Below are positions 33,449 to 42,271 of a DNA stretch of 42,422 nucleotides, piece after piece (within the stretch, counting starts at the first letter, position 1; each line of letters starts with the position of its first letter). The translations under genes were made by a program, and so were the position numbers. Under the pieces are notes generated by a model. The model saw only the letters and a list, made by a program, of their open reading frames with translations. It ran no database searches and had not been told where the DNA came from. Source of the DNA: VMCP01 sp964592635 (GTDB lineage: Bacteria; Bacteroidota; Bacteroidia; NS11-12g; UBA955); contig CAZQFZ010000008.1 of NCBI GenBank assembly GCA_964592635.1, positions 1-42,422 of the forward strand, in the 5' to 3' direction.

Positions 33449-34754
33449 CAGAAAATTCAATGTACCAATTGATCAATGGGCAGAACGACTGTTCATTGTA
33501 TTACTATTTGCATTCCCCAAACTCAATTTAAAAATTGGCCCGTTGCCAATCTATTTTATAGATGTAGTTGTATTTTATATTTGGTTTAAACACAGACAAA
33601 AACAATTCTCAAAACTGAACTGGATTAGTATTGGATTATTTGGTTTTTTTATTTTACATCAACTTATATTCGTTGCAGTTACGAAAGACATTGGGTCGGT
33701 AATGTACTTAACAGTTCGACATGGATTGCCTTTGCTGGCGATTCCTGTATTCCCGTATGTATTGATCAATTTAAAATCAAAAAAAACTCAACTGGCTTTA
33801 ATTTTATCTGCAATTTTTACAAGTTTTACATCTGTATTCAGCAGTTTACCAGCAACTCGAGGAATTGTAGAGAATATCATATCCTTTCCCTTTCTATATC
33901 CATCAATTGAAAGACAATTTGAAAAGAAAGGAACAGCAGATCAAGCTATTCGATCCTTAAGCATCATTGGTGTATCAAATGTTACAGGTGTTTTAATATT
34001 GATGGCTGTAGTATTATTGTTGTATATTAATTCTCAAAACAATAAAATCCGACATCTTATTTGGATTATAATAATTCTCATTGCAGGAGCTATTACTACG
34101 TACAGTAGAACTGTATCAATAGCTATTATTCTTGTAATATTCGTGTTTTTTCTGAAATATAATGGTAATAGAATTTTGAAAATTACACTTATGTCGGGAT
34201 TGTCGATCATAGCTATTTTTTGGAATCAATTAGTGGAAAAGACTCATTTATTTAATTTTCAGCGATTGGAAAATTCTATATTTAAACCTGACGATGAATC
34301 AGAAAATTTTAATCACGGAAAAAGCGAACGATTGGATTCATATTTCAAACCGTTTGAAACACTCTTTAACAAACCGGTTTACTTTTTTATGGGAGAGACA
34401 ATCAACATTACTAAAAGTTCAGAAGAAATTGGTTTCGTTCGATTAAAATTCAATCCACCCGATCATTCACTGTTTGGCAGAGCATTTTATATGAATGGAT
34501 TTATCGTGTCTGTTTTGTATTTGTACATTTTAATTTTTATGATTTACAAAACATTTTCAGATTTAACCATAGGACTGGTTATAATTCCTGTAATCATATG
34601 GAGTTTTTTTGCTCATGGAATGATATCGAGTCCAAATGGTGCATATATGTTTTTTTTAATTTTCGCTTTTGCTAAGTATCCTTTTATCCTAGAGCGTAAA
34701 GTGTTGTCGAAACCTGAAGTTATTTCAAATATTCAAGAATCCAAAAATGATTAA
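33426..34754 (+). CDS. O-antigen ligase/polymerase-like membrane protein (Wzy/WaaL type)
   Basis: This 442-residue protein has about ten to twelve hydrophobic helices and a large polar loop near residues 275-345, the arrangement of Wzy polymerases and WaaL-type ligases. The segment ITTYSRTVSIAI is similar to the TxSR motif often seen in this superfamily. It may polymerise glycan repeat units or transfer the finished chain in the periplasm. No ATG fits; the first usable codon is TTG at 33,426, overlapping the previous gene by 23 bases, and the next Met is about 90 residues in. Polymerase and ligase cannot be told apart from sequence alone. Confidence 0.72.
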   Translation: MTSITPNSRKFNVPIDQWAERLFIVLLFAFPKLNLKIGPLPIYFIDVVVFYIWFKHRQKQFSKLNWISIGLFGFFILHQLIFVAVTKDIGSVMYLTVRHGLPLLAIPVFPYVLINLKSKKTQLALILSAIFTSFTSVFSSLPATRGIVENIISFPFLYPSIERQFEKKGTADQAIRSLSIIGVSNVTGVLILMAVVLLLYINSQNNKIRHLIWIIIILIAGAITTYSRTVSIAIILVIFVFFLKYNGNRILKITLMSGLSIIAIFWNQLVEKTHLFNFQRLENSIFKPDDESENFNHGKSERLDSYFKPFETLFNKPVYFFMGETINITKSSEEIGFVRLKFNPPDHSLFGRAFYMNGFIVSVLYLYILIFMIYKTFSDLTIGLVIIPVIIWSFFAHGMISSPNGAYMFFLIFAFAKYPFILERKVLSKPEVISNIQESKND

Positions 34755-35724
34755 TGAAACTTCTAAAACGGTTCTAATTCTGCTTTCAGATAAGAGAAGT
34801 GGGTCTACATTGATGCAAAAAGAATTATTGCAGCACCCCCTAATTCAAACTGTGAAATACAGCCCTCATACGTATTTAGAGACGCATTTTTGGACTAAAA
34901 GTGCTAGGATTTTGAGTGATAGTCAATATAGCAAGTTTGAAAATGGCATCCCTAAAACAAATGAAAAAAAAATATTGAGTTCCTATGGAAATAGGAAAAA
35001 TGCAGAGGTACTTCTTAAAGAATTGCTGATTAAGAATGATGTAAGAATTTCCGATATTGAAAATAATTCGGAAGAGTTGATATTCATGGGTTGGGATCGC
35101 TTATGTGATAAATATGCAGATACGGTATTTTTTGAAAAATCGCCTCAAATCTTAGCATCTCCAAGAGCGTTGGAATTGCTATTGAAATGGATTCGCCAAA
35201 CTACGTATGAGGTAAAAATATTGGTGTTAGTTCGCAACCCACTTTCCATCATGTATTCTGCTCAAAAATTGTTTTATACTGACCCAGTTAAACGACAAGT
35301 TGGATGGATGGAATTAATGGGGAATCTTTCGAATTTTTTAAAAAAAATAAATTCAGATCAATGGAAGATAATTCGGTATGAGGATCTTATTGAACAACCT
35401 GAGATTCAATTTGAAAGTATTTGTAACTGGTTGAGAATAAGTTGTAATTCAGAATTGGGGAAGTTGTCTCACCGAGATTCTATTGAAAAATGGAAGTTAG
35501 ATAAATTTTTTGACTTTAAGTTAAATGAGGAAGCAACAGCTCTTGCAATTAAATATGGGTACAGAATTCAGGAGTTGGAAAATGATAATAAGTTGCGAGA
35601 ACCGCTGTGGGCTAGATTTAAAAGAAGTTTAATTGGCAAAATCGCGATAAATATTCATCGATTCTTGAACCGAATAGTCAAACCGCTAAAAATAAAAATG
35701 GTACAATCATGGAGAATAAAATAG
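34747..35724 (+). CDS. Sulfotransferase-like protein (4 of 4)
   Basis: The 325-residue protein has SDKRSGSTLMQKELLQHP near its start, with RSGST (17-21) as the phosphosulfate loop. ILVLVRNPLSIMYSAQKLFY carries the R-N-P...S 3'-phosphate motif, and a later IIRYEDLIEQPE is typical of Sulfotransfer_1/3-type enzymes. Of the four this is the most canonical. It contains an A9 tract at 34,964-34,972, a possible slippage site. It overlaps the ligase/polymerase gene by 8 bases and the next glycosyltransferase by 16. Confidence 0.82.
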   Translation: MINETSKTVLILLSDKRSGSTLMQKELLQHPLIQTVKYSPHTYLETHFWTKSARILSDSQYSKFENGIPKTNEKKILSSYGNRKNAEVLLKELLIKNDVRISDIENNSEELIFMGWDRLCDKYADTVFFEKSPQILASPRALELLLKWIRQTTYEVKILVLVRNPLSIMYSAQKLFYTDPVKRQVGWMELMGNLSNFLKKINSDQWKIIRYEDLIEQPEIQFESICNWLRISCNSELGKLSHRDSIEKWKLDKFFDFKLNEEATALAIKYGYRIQELENDNKLREPLWARFKRSLIGKIAINIHRFLNRIVKPLKIKMVQSWRIK

Positions 35725-36506
35725 GAGTAGTTGCTATATGCTATAACGAATCTAGAGACATTAATGGGTTTATTAATAATTTATGTGATTGGGTTGACGA
35801 AATTATTATTATTGATGACGGTTCTACTGATAATACCAAGGAATTATTACAATACCTGAACAATCCTATGGTGAAATTTATTGAAAGCCCACGTGAATCT
35901 GGAGAGTATTTTGCTGATCAACGAAATAAAGGAATAGAAATGGCTTCGTCTGATTGGTTGTTACACATGGATATTGATGAGCGTGTTTCATCAGGTTTGA
36001 AAGCTGAAATATTAGAATCGGTTTCAAAAACAGAATTTCACGCATATAAATTTAGACGCATAAATTACTTTTTAAATCGACCGATGAAAGGCGGTGGCTG
36101 GGCAGATTGGAATCAAATTCACTTAGCTCAACGAAAGGTACTTAAATTCTCAGGTCTGTATCACGAAAAAATAGAGTTGAATTTCGATGCTAAGGTTGGT
36201 CAATTAAAAAATAAAATGATTCACCTGAATGATGATGATTATGCAGAACGATTAACAAAATCGAATCGATATTTAGTTGAAATTACCAATGAGTTAAGAA
36301 GAACACACAAAAGCATAAAAATGTGGAATGTTCTTTACCTCGGGATAATGGAAATTTTAAAGAAATTTATTGTAAAAAAGGGTTATTTAGACGGCAAATT
36401 GGGCTTATTTTGGGCTTTACATTCAGGCATGGCAAAAATGAAAGCTGCAATGATTTTGTGGGATGAACAGAACCGGGTTGATCGCAGCAATATTGAAATT
36501 CCCTAA
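35709..36506 (+). CDS. Glycosyltransferase family 2 (WaaE/KdtX-like)
   Basis: This 265-residue GT-A enzyme has AICYNESRDINGF near the start, IIIDDGSTDNTKELL (donor-binding Asp), QRNKGIEMASSDWLLHMDIDERVS with the DxD-type MDIDE motif, and a C-terminal hydrophobic/basic end. The layout is like lipooligosaccharide core beta-glucosyltransferases (WaaE/KdtX) and related GT2 enzymes. The exact sugar is unknown. Its last base is the first base of the next gene. Confidence 0.87.
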   Translation: MENKIGVVAICYNESRDINGFINNLCDWVDEIIIIDDGSTDNTKELLQYLNNPMVKFIESPRESGEYFADQRNKGIEMASSDWLLHMDIDERVSSGLKAEILESVSKTEFHAYKFRRINYFLNRPMKGGGWADWNQIHLAQRKVLKFSGLYHEKIELNFDAKVGQLKNKMIHLNDDDYAERLTKSNRYLVEITNELRRTHKSIKMWNVLYLGIMEILKKFIVKKGYLDGKLGLFWALHSGMAKMKAAMILWDEQNRVDRSNIEIP

Positions 36507-37603
36507 TGATCCAACATTCAATTACAGTCGTTATTCCAAGTTATAATCGTTCAAATTGGGTGGTTAGGGCAATTGATAGTGTTTTATTACAAACACATCC
36601 AGTAAATGAAATAATAATAATAGATGATGGTTCGAGTGACGGAACTTTTAAGAAAATCATTGAAGTTTATTCTTCCATAGATAATGGAATCGTTTATAAC
36701 GAGAAATTCAAATTATTTATTGAAAAGTCCACAAATTTATACCTGTATAAACAAGATAAATTCGAAACTGCCTTGATGGATTTTATGAATGAAATCCATG
36801 AAATTAACCAAACACCCGAATTGAGAACATGTTTAGATGAACCGGTATTTACCATTTCAATAACAAGTCCTCAAAAAGATCCAATTTTATTGAAGTATTT
36901 TTATCAATTTAACGCTGGTGGAAATGTTGCTCGAAATAACGGCATACGGTGTTCTCAAGGTGATTTCATTGCATTCTTAGATTCCGATGATCGATGGCAT
37001 CCCCAGAAATTAGAAAAACAAATTTTGGTATTCAATATAAACAAAAAAGCTTCAGCCGTTTATTGTGGGTTAGTTCATGAGAAGTTAAACACAGGTGAAA
37101 TAATCCAGGCAAGTCGAAAATTCGTATTCCCCAAGGGAAACATATTGCCACAATTATTGGTGGAAGATGTCACTGCTCCTACATCTTGTTATTTAATTAA
37201 ACGATCGGTATTTAATAGTATAGGTTTATTTGATGAGAATTTGAGAGCACGCCAAGATTGGGAAATGTGGTTGAGGATTTCAACTCAATTTGAGTTTGAT
37301 TGTGTTCCAGAAAATTTGGTTTTCTACGGTGAACATGAAAACATCAGGACATCATCCAATCCAGATAATGAAATAATTGCTTATCAATACATTCGCAACA
37401 AATATCGAATGCAAATTTCGGCCCTTTCACTCATGCAACAACTGAAAGCACTTGCTTTTTATTTAAAGAGAAGAAGCACTGTGGAGTTGAATTATAAGAA
37501 GAATCGGATGCATGCATTTCGCTTCGCTTTGATGTCTGTGTTGATTTATCCGTTTTGTGGCCCAATAATTAAACAATTTTTAAGGGTTTTTATACCAAGG
37601 TGA
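36506..37603 (+). CDS. Glycosyltransferase family 2 with an internal insertion
   Basis: This 365-residue GT-A enzyme opens with SITVVIPSYNRSNWVVRAID and IIIIDDGSSDGT (36-47), continues with GGNVARNNGIRCSQGDFIAFLDSDD (DSDD as metal-binding motif) and ends with a basic region. In ordinary GT2 enzymes the DDGS motif is about 35 residues from the ARN-G motif; here it is about 95. The extra residues, about 56-125, are not obviously related to anything. The gene ends in a GTGA overlap with the next start. Confidence 0.86.
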   Translation: MIQHSITVVIPSYNRSNWVVRAIDSVLLQTHPVNEIIIIDDGSSDGTFKKIIEVYSSIDNGIVYNEKFKLFIEKSTNLYLYKQDKFETALMDFMNEIHEINQTPELRTCLDEPVFTISITSPQKDPILLKYFYQFNAGGNVARNNGIRCSQGDFIAFLDSDDRWHPQKLEKQILVFNINKKASAVYCGLVHEKLNTGEIIQASRKFVFPKGNILPQLLVEDVTAPTSCYLIKRSVFNSIGLFDENLRARQDWEMWLRISTQFEFDCVPENLVFYGEHENIRTSSNPDNEIIAYQYIRNKYRMQISALSLMQQLKALAFYLKRRSTVELNYKKNRMHAFRFALMSVLIYPFCGPIIKQFLRVFIPR

Positions 37604-38925
37604 AAATTAATGATATGAAGGTAGCGTTGTTTTCAAATCAGTTCGCCTCTCAAAAAGGTCATGGAATTTCTCGGTATGCCCAAGAATTATATCATGGACT
37701 TAAGGAACTTGAATATTGGAAGAATGGTATTAAACTAAGTGTTATTTCCGCTTGGAGTGATTTGCCAGTTGAAAAAAGAAATAAATTACTCAAAAATGGT
37801 GATTTAAGGATATTGAGAACAGGAAGAAAATTAACAGCTTTTCTTTGGACATACTTGAAAGGACCTAATATCGAATGGATTGCGAAAGAAAATTGGGATT
37901 TAGTTCATTGTTTGTCGCTGGGTTATCCGCTTCGAACCTCCGGAAAATGGATTGTATCAGTTCATGATTTAGGTTGTTTAACACATCCAGAGTACTTTCC
38001 TCAAAATCCACCGTGGTTAATGCGGAAGGCCTTAAAGCAAGCTGTATTCGAGTCAAAGGGAATAATTTGTGTTTCGAACTACACCGCTACTGAATTAATA
38101 GAATATGTCTTAAAAGAGTTTAATGTCGATGTATCCAAAAAAGTAGAGGTGATATATGAAGGCGTTTCAGAAGATTTCTTCTTGAGTACGGATGGTCTTC
38201 AATTTGTGCAGGATAGTTTGAAATCGGCATGGTCATCTCCAAATAAAATTGGAAATTCATTCAGTGAGCATCACATTCTTGAAAATAATGAAAAATGTGA
38301 TATCGAAACTCTGCAAAGTGAAAAAGTTCCAATTGAATTAGATGAATATCATATGAGTTTGGATACACCAGTGGATTTAATTCAAAAGCTACCAACCAAA
38401 TATATTTTTTGTGCGGCTAAATTAAGTCCAAGGAAGAATATTGAATTGGTGTTGAATGCCATGCAAGAATTAGATGAATCTATTATGCTTGTAATAGCTG
38501 GCGGGGAAGGTTGGGAGAATGAATCTCTCAAAGTGAAGTTAAAAGAAATGAAACTTCAAGGTAGAGTATTGAATTTGGGATATCTTACAAAATCTGAATT
38601 GAAATATTGTTATTCTAAATCCTTGGCATTCGTATATCCATCATTTTTCGAGGGATTTGGATTGACCATTTTAGAAGCAATGGCCTGTGGAGCTCCTGTT
38701 ATAACCTCCAACTGTACGTCAATTCCTGAAGTGGCAGGTGATGCAGCTATTTTGATAGATCCCAAATCGGTAAATCAACTTGTAAATGCCGTTACCAAAC
38801 TTGATTTGAATGTGGCATACCGAAAAGAGCTCATTCAAAAGGGATTGAAAAGGGCGCGTGAAATGTCTTGGAAGAATACAGCAATAAAAACTTGGGAATT
38901 TTATAAAAAAGTTTTATCAGTATAA
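37600..38925 (+). CDS. Glycosyltransferase family 4 with an interdomain insertion
   Basis: This 441-residue GT-B enzyme begins at GTG (or at the ATG at 37,615, MKVALFSNQFASQKGHGISR). The acceptor domain has VSVHDLGCLTHPEYFP and ICVSNYTATELI. The donor domain has FCAAKLSPRKNIELVLNAM and PSFFEGFGLTILEAMACGAP followed by SIPEVAGDAA, as in mannosyl- and related GT4 transferases. Between the domains lies an unusual acidic, polar insert at about 197-262. A 16-base gap leads to the next gene. Confidence 0.9.
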   Translation: MKINDMKVALFSNQFASQKGHGISRYAQELYHGLKELEYWKNGIKLSVISAWSDLPVEKRNKLLKNGDLRILRTGRKLTAFLWTYLKGPNIEWIAKENWDLVHCLSLGYPLRTSGKWIVSVHDLGCLTHPEYFPQNPPWLMRKALKQAVFESKGIICVSNYTATELIEYVLKEFNVDVSKKVEVIYEGVSEDFFLSTDGLQFVQDSLKSAWSSPNKIGNSFSEHHILENNEKCDIETLQSEKVPIELDEYHMSLDTPVDLIQKLPTKYIFCAAKLSPRKNIELVLNAMQELDESIMLVIAGGEGWENESLKVKLKEMKLQGRVLNLGYLTKSELKYCYSKSLAFVYPSFFEGFGLTILEAMACGAPVITSNCTSIPEVAGDAAILIDPKSVNQLVNAVTKLDLNVAYRKELIQKGLKRAREMSWKNTAIKTWEFYKKVLSV

Positions 38926-38941
38926 AAGAACTCTTTTTGAT

Positions 38942-40108
38942 ATGAAATCTATATTATTCGTGGTTAATGTTGATTGGTTCTTTATTTCTCATCGTTTACC
39001 TATTGCTAAATCTATGGTAAAAAATGGTTGGAAGGTTGGAGTGGCTTGTACTCTTACGGGCAAGGAAAAATTATTGATTGATTTAGGTATAAAAGTTTAC
39101 GCAACTAATTTAGATAGGAATGGAACAAATTTCATTGATGAACTAAAATATATAATTCAGTTAAATAGAATTTTCAAAAATTTCAAACCAGATGTAGTGC
39201 ACTTAATTACGATTAAACCTGTTATTTACGGCGGTTTTGTTTCTTATTTACATCGAACTCCAAAAGTTGCTAATATAAGCGGTTTGGGTTATGGACTCGG
39301 GGAAGAGAACAAAGGTATCGTTCCGATTTTAACATGGATATTAATTAAAAAATCTATGAGACTTGGAAAATCTAAACATTTTATTTTTCAAAATAATGAT
39401 GATTTAACGCTCTTTCTTAAAAAAGGACTTTTATCCAAGTACATGATAAGTTATGAACGAGATATGCAATCAGCTCCCATTTTAGTTGACAATTTCAGTT
39501 TAATAAAGGGGGTGGGGATAGATCTAGAAATGTTTAAATATCAACCTAGTAAAGATAGGGTTCGCTTAGAAGTAATATTTCTAGGTCGGTTGTTAAAAGA
39601 CAAAGGGGTTAAAGAGTTTGTGGAGGCAGCAAGGATTCTTCAAGAAAAGTATTACGAAAAAGTGGTATTTAAAATATATGGTGGTTTGGACTTGGAAAAC
39701 AGAATGTCAATTAGCGAATCTGAAATTCGTTCGTATGAGGTTGAAAATTATTTGATTTGGGAAGGATTTACTGATGATGTTGCTAGAGCATATTCGGAGT
39801 CGGACATTGTAGTTTTTCCTTCGTATAGGGAAGGCCTTCCAAAATCACTCATTGAAGCCACGGCAATTGGAAGACCTATTATTACAACGGATACGCCTGG
39901 ATGTAAAGAGTGTGTAGTTCCAGGTTATAACGGTTATTTGGTTCCAGTAAAAGATGTAAAAGCATTGGTGGAGGCAATTGCTCTAATGCTTGAAAATGAT
40001 AAAGCTCGTGTAGAAATGGGTAGAAATTCCAGATCATACTGCGAGAGGAATTTTGATGTTTTTCAAGTGATTGAAGCGCATCAAAATATTTACAATCAAT
40101 TGATTTGA
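38942..40108 (+). CDS. Glycosyltransferase family 4 (PglA/CapM-like)
   Basis: This 388-residue GT-B enzyme opens with the WFFISHRLPIAKSMVKNGW signature seen in PglA/CapM-type GT4 enzymes, which typically add the second sugar (often a HexNAc) to an undecaprenyl-PP-linked monosaccharide. PDVVHLITIKPVIYGG and ISGLGYGLG follow; the donor domain has FLGRLLKDKGVKEFVEAA and PSYREGLPKSLIEATAIGRPII. The next genes encode an epimerase and, convergently, a WecA-like initiator, so a role early in assembly fits well. Confidence 0.9.
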   Translation: MKSILFVVNVDWFFISHRLPIAKSMVKNGWKVGVACTLTGKEKLLIDLGIKVYATNLDRNGTNFIDELKYIIQLNRIFKNFKPDVVHLITIKPVIYGGFVSYLHRTPKVANISGLGYGLGEENKGIVPILTWILIKKSMRLGKSKHFIFQNNDDLTLFLKKGLLSKYMISYERDMQSAPILVDNFSLIKGVGIDLEMFKYQPSKDRVRLEVIFLGRLLKDKGVKEFVEAARILQEKYYEKVVFKIYGGLDLENRMSISESEIRSYEVENYLIWEGFTDDVARAYSESDIVVFPSYREGLPKSLIEATAIGRPIITTDTPGCKECVVPGYNGYLVPVKDVKALVEAIALMLENDKARVEMGRNSRSYCERNFDVFQVIEAHQNIYNQLI

Positions 40109-40122
40109 TTTAATTTAATAGA

Positions 40123-41070
40123 ATGTGTAGTAAGAGAATTTTGGTTACTGGAGCAAGTGGATTTATCGCACGGAGTATTTGTAGTGCCGATATATTTAAT
40201 GATTATAATTTTTATGCTGTAGGCAGAGCTGAACAATTAAATTGGAATAATATTGAAAGCTCCAAAATGAATGCTGAGGTGTATATTCATACTGCAGGTA
40301 TTGCACACGATACTACCAGTAAGATTCAAAATCAAATGTATCTAGATATAAATGTTGGTTTAACTCAAAAATTATTTGAGCTGTTCTTAAAGGATGAGCA
40401 GTCTGAAAAATTCATCTATTTTTCAAGCATTAAAGCAATAAACTCTAAGGGGGATCCTGTAGAACCTTTAACCGAAGCTATTCAAGATTTGCCAACGGAT
40501 ATTTATGGAATATCAAAGAAGTTGGCCGAAGATTGGTTGCTAGAGCAAGATCTTCCTCAAAACAAAAAGGTTATAATTCTAAGACCTGCTATGATATATG
40601 GACAAAATCCTAAAAGTAATTTGAGTTTGCTCATTCAATTTTTATTTAAGGGGTTTCCGTTAATTCTGAATAGAGAATTAGGCAGTAGAGCTTTTCTATC
40701 GGTTAACAATTTATTATATGTATTGCGTGAGATCATTGAAAATTCCTATTTAGATACAGGTATTTATCATGTTTGTGATGATGGGCGACTAACAACACTA
40801 GATATTGTAAGGATGACCGAAGTCGTAAGTAATAAAAAGTTTCGAGTCATTTTATTACCGGCAGTTATATATAACTTTATAATTCGCATTTTATTTCTTT
40901 TGGGATTACGTAGAATTTCCAATTCATTAGAGAAAATGAATTCGTATTTTTTAGTTTCTAATGATAAATTAAAATCGGCATTAGGGATTACGAATTTTCC
41001 TTTTATAATTCAGGATGATATGAAAAAAACGATTGACAAAATTGTGAAAGACTTGAAAAATCGTGAGTGA
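40123..41070 (+). CDS. NAD-dependent epimerase/4-reductase (WbpV/Gne-like SDR)
   Basis: This 315-residue extended SDR has the nucleotide loop GASGFIA (10-16, third Gly replaced by Ala), FSSIKAINSKGDPV, and YGISK (Tyr128, Lys132). A hydrophobic stretch near 250-270 suggests membrane contact. Enzymes of this kind next to WbpL/WecA transferases make UDP-HexNAc derivatives such as UDP-QuiNAc or UDP-FucNAc, or epimerise UDP-GlcNAc. It likely supplies the first or second sugar. It is the last plus-strand gene of the operon. Confidence 0.86.
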   Translation: MCSKRILVTGASGFIARSICSADIFNDYNFYAVGRAEQLNWNNIESSKMNAEVYIHTAGIAHDTTSKIQNQMYLDINVGLTQKLFELFLKDEQSEKFIYFSSIKAINSKGDPVEPLTEAIQDLPTDIYGISKKLAEDWLLEQDLPQNKKVIILRPAMIYGQNPKSNLSLLIQFLFKGFPLILNRELGSRAFLSVNNLLYVLREIIENSYLDTGIYHVCDDGRLTTLDIVRMTEVVSNKKFRVILLPAVIYNFIIRILFLLGLRRISNSLEKMNSYFLVSNDKLKSALGITNFPFIIQDDMKKTIDKIVKDLKNRE

Positions 41071-41119
41071 TTATCGTTGCCAAAGATTATTGTTAAAAGT
41101 AATTTTTACCCAGAACCTA

Positions 41120-42205
41120 TTACTGAATTTTCCCATCAAGTATGGGTTCAGTGCAACTTTTATCTAAAGAAACCTGATTTGTTTCCTTATTGTTTTTTGG
41201 GAATAATTCTGGATCATAACAATAGAATAATTTATAGGCACCTTGTTTATTTATTCTATAAATCAAGTAAATACAAAGCGTTATAGCTGAAATAAGTATA
41301 GAAATTTTACCATAACCAAGTATTACGAATAGATTAATTGGAATCTGAGGTATGCTGAAAACAATCGCAATTTTCCAAAATGGGAAATGGCGATTGTTGT
41401 GAAGATATTGGTAAAAGTGACTTTTATGCGGCTTGTGCAATGGTTCTTTGCGAATTAAGCGAAAAAATATTGTTGCCCATGAATCAATGATAAATGTTGC
41501 AAAAAATAGAAGATAATAATAATTGCCAGTCATTGAAATGAGTTGAAAAATTCCAAAAATTTGTATGATTGCGATAGAAATAGAACCGATATCCCCCGCA
41601 AAGAAATGAGCTCGCTTTCTAAAGTTGTAAAAACTAAAAATCAGGAGAGTGGGTAAGAATAAAAAGTAAATTGATGGATTCAATTCGAAATTGTGGTAAT
41701 AGGCGTAGGCTAAACTAGAGACGTTAATAATTACATGAGAAGCAAGCAATCCATTGATCCCATCCATGAAGTTGTACGAGTTTAAAATTCCAAATAAGAA
41801 AATTAGTAGTACAATGAAAGCGGAATAATATTCAAAATCCGTTTTAAAAGCAGTAAAAATATTGTGAATGTTGGCAGAATGAAGAATTAGAAAGAGACTA
41901 ATTAAATAAATGAGAGATCGAACAATTATAGATTGGGGATGTATATCATCAATGAAACTAATTGCACTAGACAAAATTAGGGCAATTATAAAGTATGAGT
42001 TATCGTAAGGGTAAGGAGTTGTGATTGATTGCTCAATGAATAACAATAGAATAAATACCATAGGAAATATTATTCCAGCGCCCCTGATGGTTGGGATTAG
42101 ATGGGAACTTCTTCTATTTGGATTGTCAATAATATTATATTTTAGTGCTACTGATTTGTAAATTTTAATCAGTAAATAGGATAATATTGCAACAAAGAAT
42201 AACAT
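41120..42205 (-). CDS. WecA/WbpL-like undecaprenyl-phosphate sugar-1-phosphate transferase
   Basis: This 361-residue polytopic protein of the PNPT (GT4/MraY-WecA) superfamily likely starts glycan assembly by moving a HexNAc-1-P onto undecaprenyl phosphate. Motifs: DNPNRRSSH (27-35), SFIDDIHP (Asp86, Asp87), NFMDGING (145-152), FFAGDIGS (Asp205) and the histidine-rich HKPHKSHFYQYL (257-268). It is WecA/WbpL-like rather than MraY because MraY-specific segments are missing and a true mraY exists at 6,219. It is encoded on the opposite strand, converging on the epimerase gene with a 49-base gap. Confidence 0.9.
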   Translation of the reverse strand: MLFFVAILSYLLIKIYKSVALKYNIIDNPNRRSSHLIPTIRGAGIIFPMVFILLLFIEQSITTPYPYDNSYFIIALILSSAISFIDDIHPQSIIVRSLIYLISLFLILHSANIHNIFTAFKTDFEYYSAFIVLLIFLFGILNSYNFMDGINGLLASHVIINVSSLAYAYYHNFELNPSIYFLFLPTLLIFSFYNFRKRAHFFAGDIGSISIAIIQIFGIFQLISMTGNYYYLLFFATFIIDSWATIFFRLIRKEPLHKPHKSHFYQYLHNNRHFPFWKIAIVFSIPQIPINLFVILGYGKISILISAITLCIYLIYRINKQGAYKLFYCYDPELFPKNNKETNQVSLDKSCTEPILDGKIQ

Positions 42206-42271
42206 CTGACTCTCTTTCCCGACTAGTAAACTTGAGAACGAATTTAGATTCAGTATGTAACCTTAACTTTA

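Noticed and set aside
41077..41286. 69-codon plus-strand ORF after the epimerase
   Set aside because: Mostly antisense to the 3' end of the WecA-like gene, with a TTG start and no recognisable motif.
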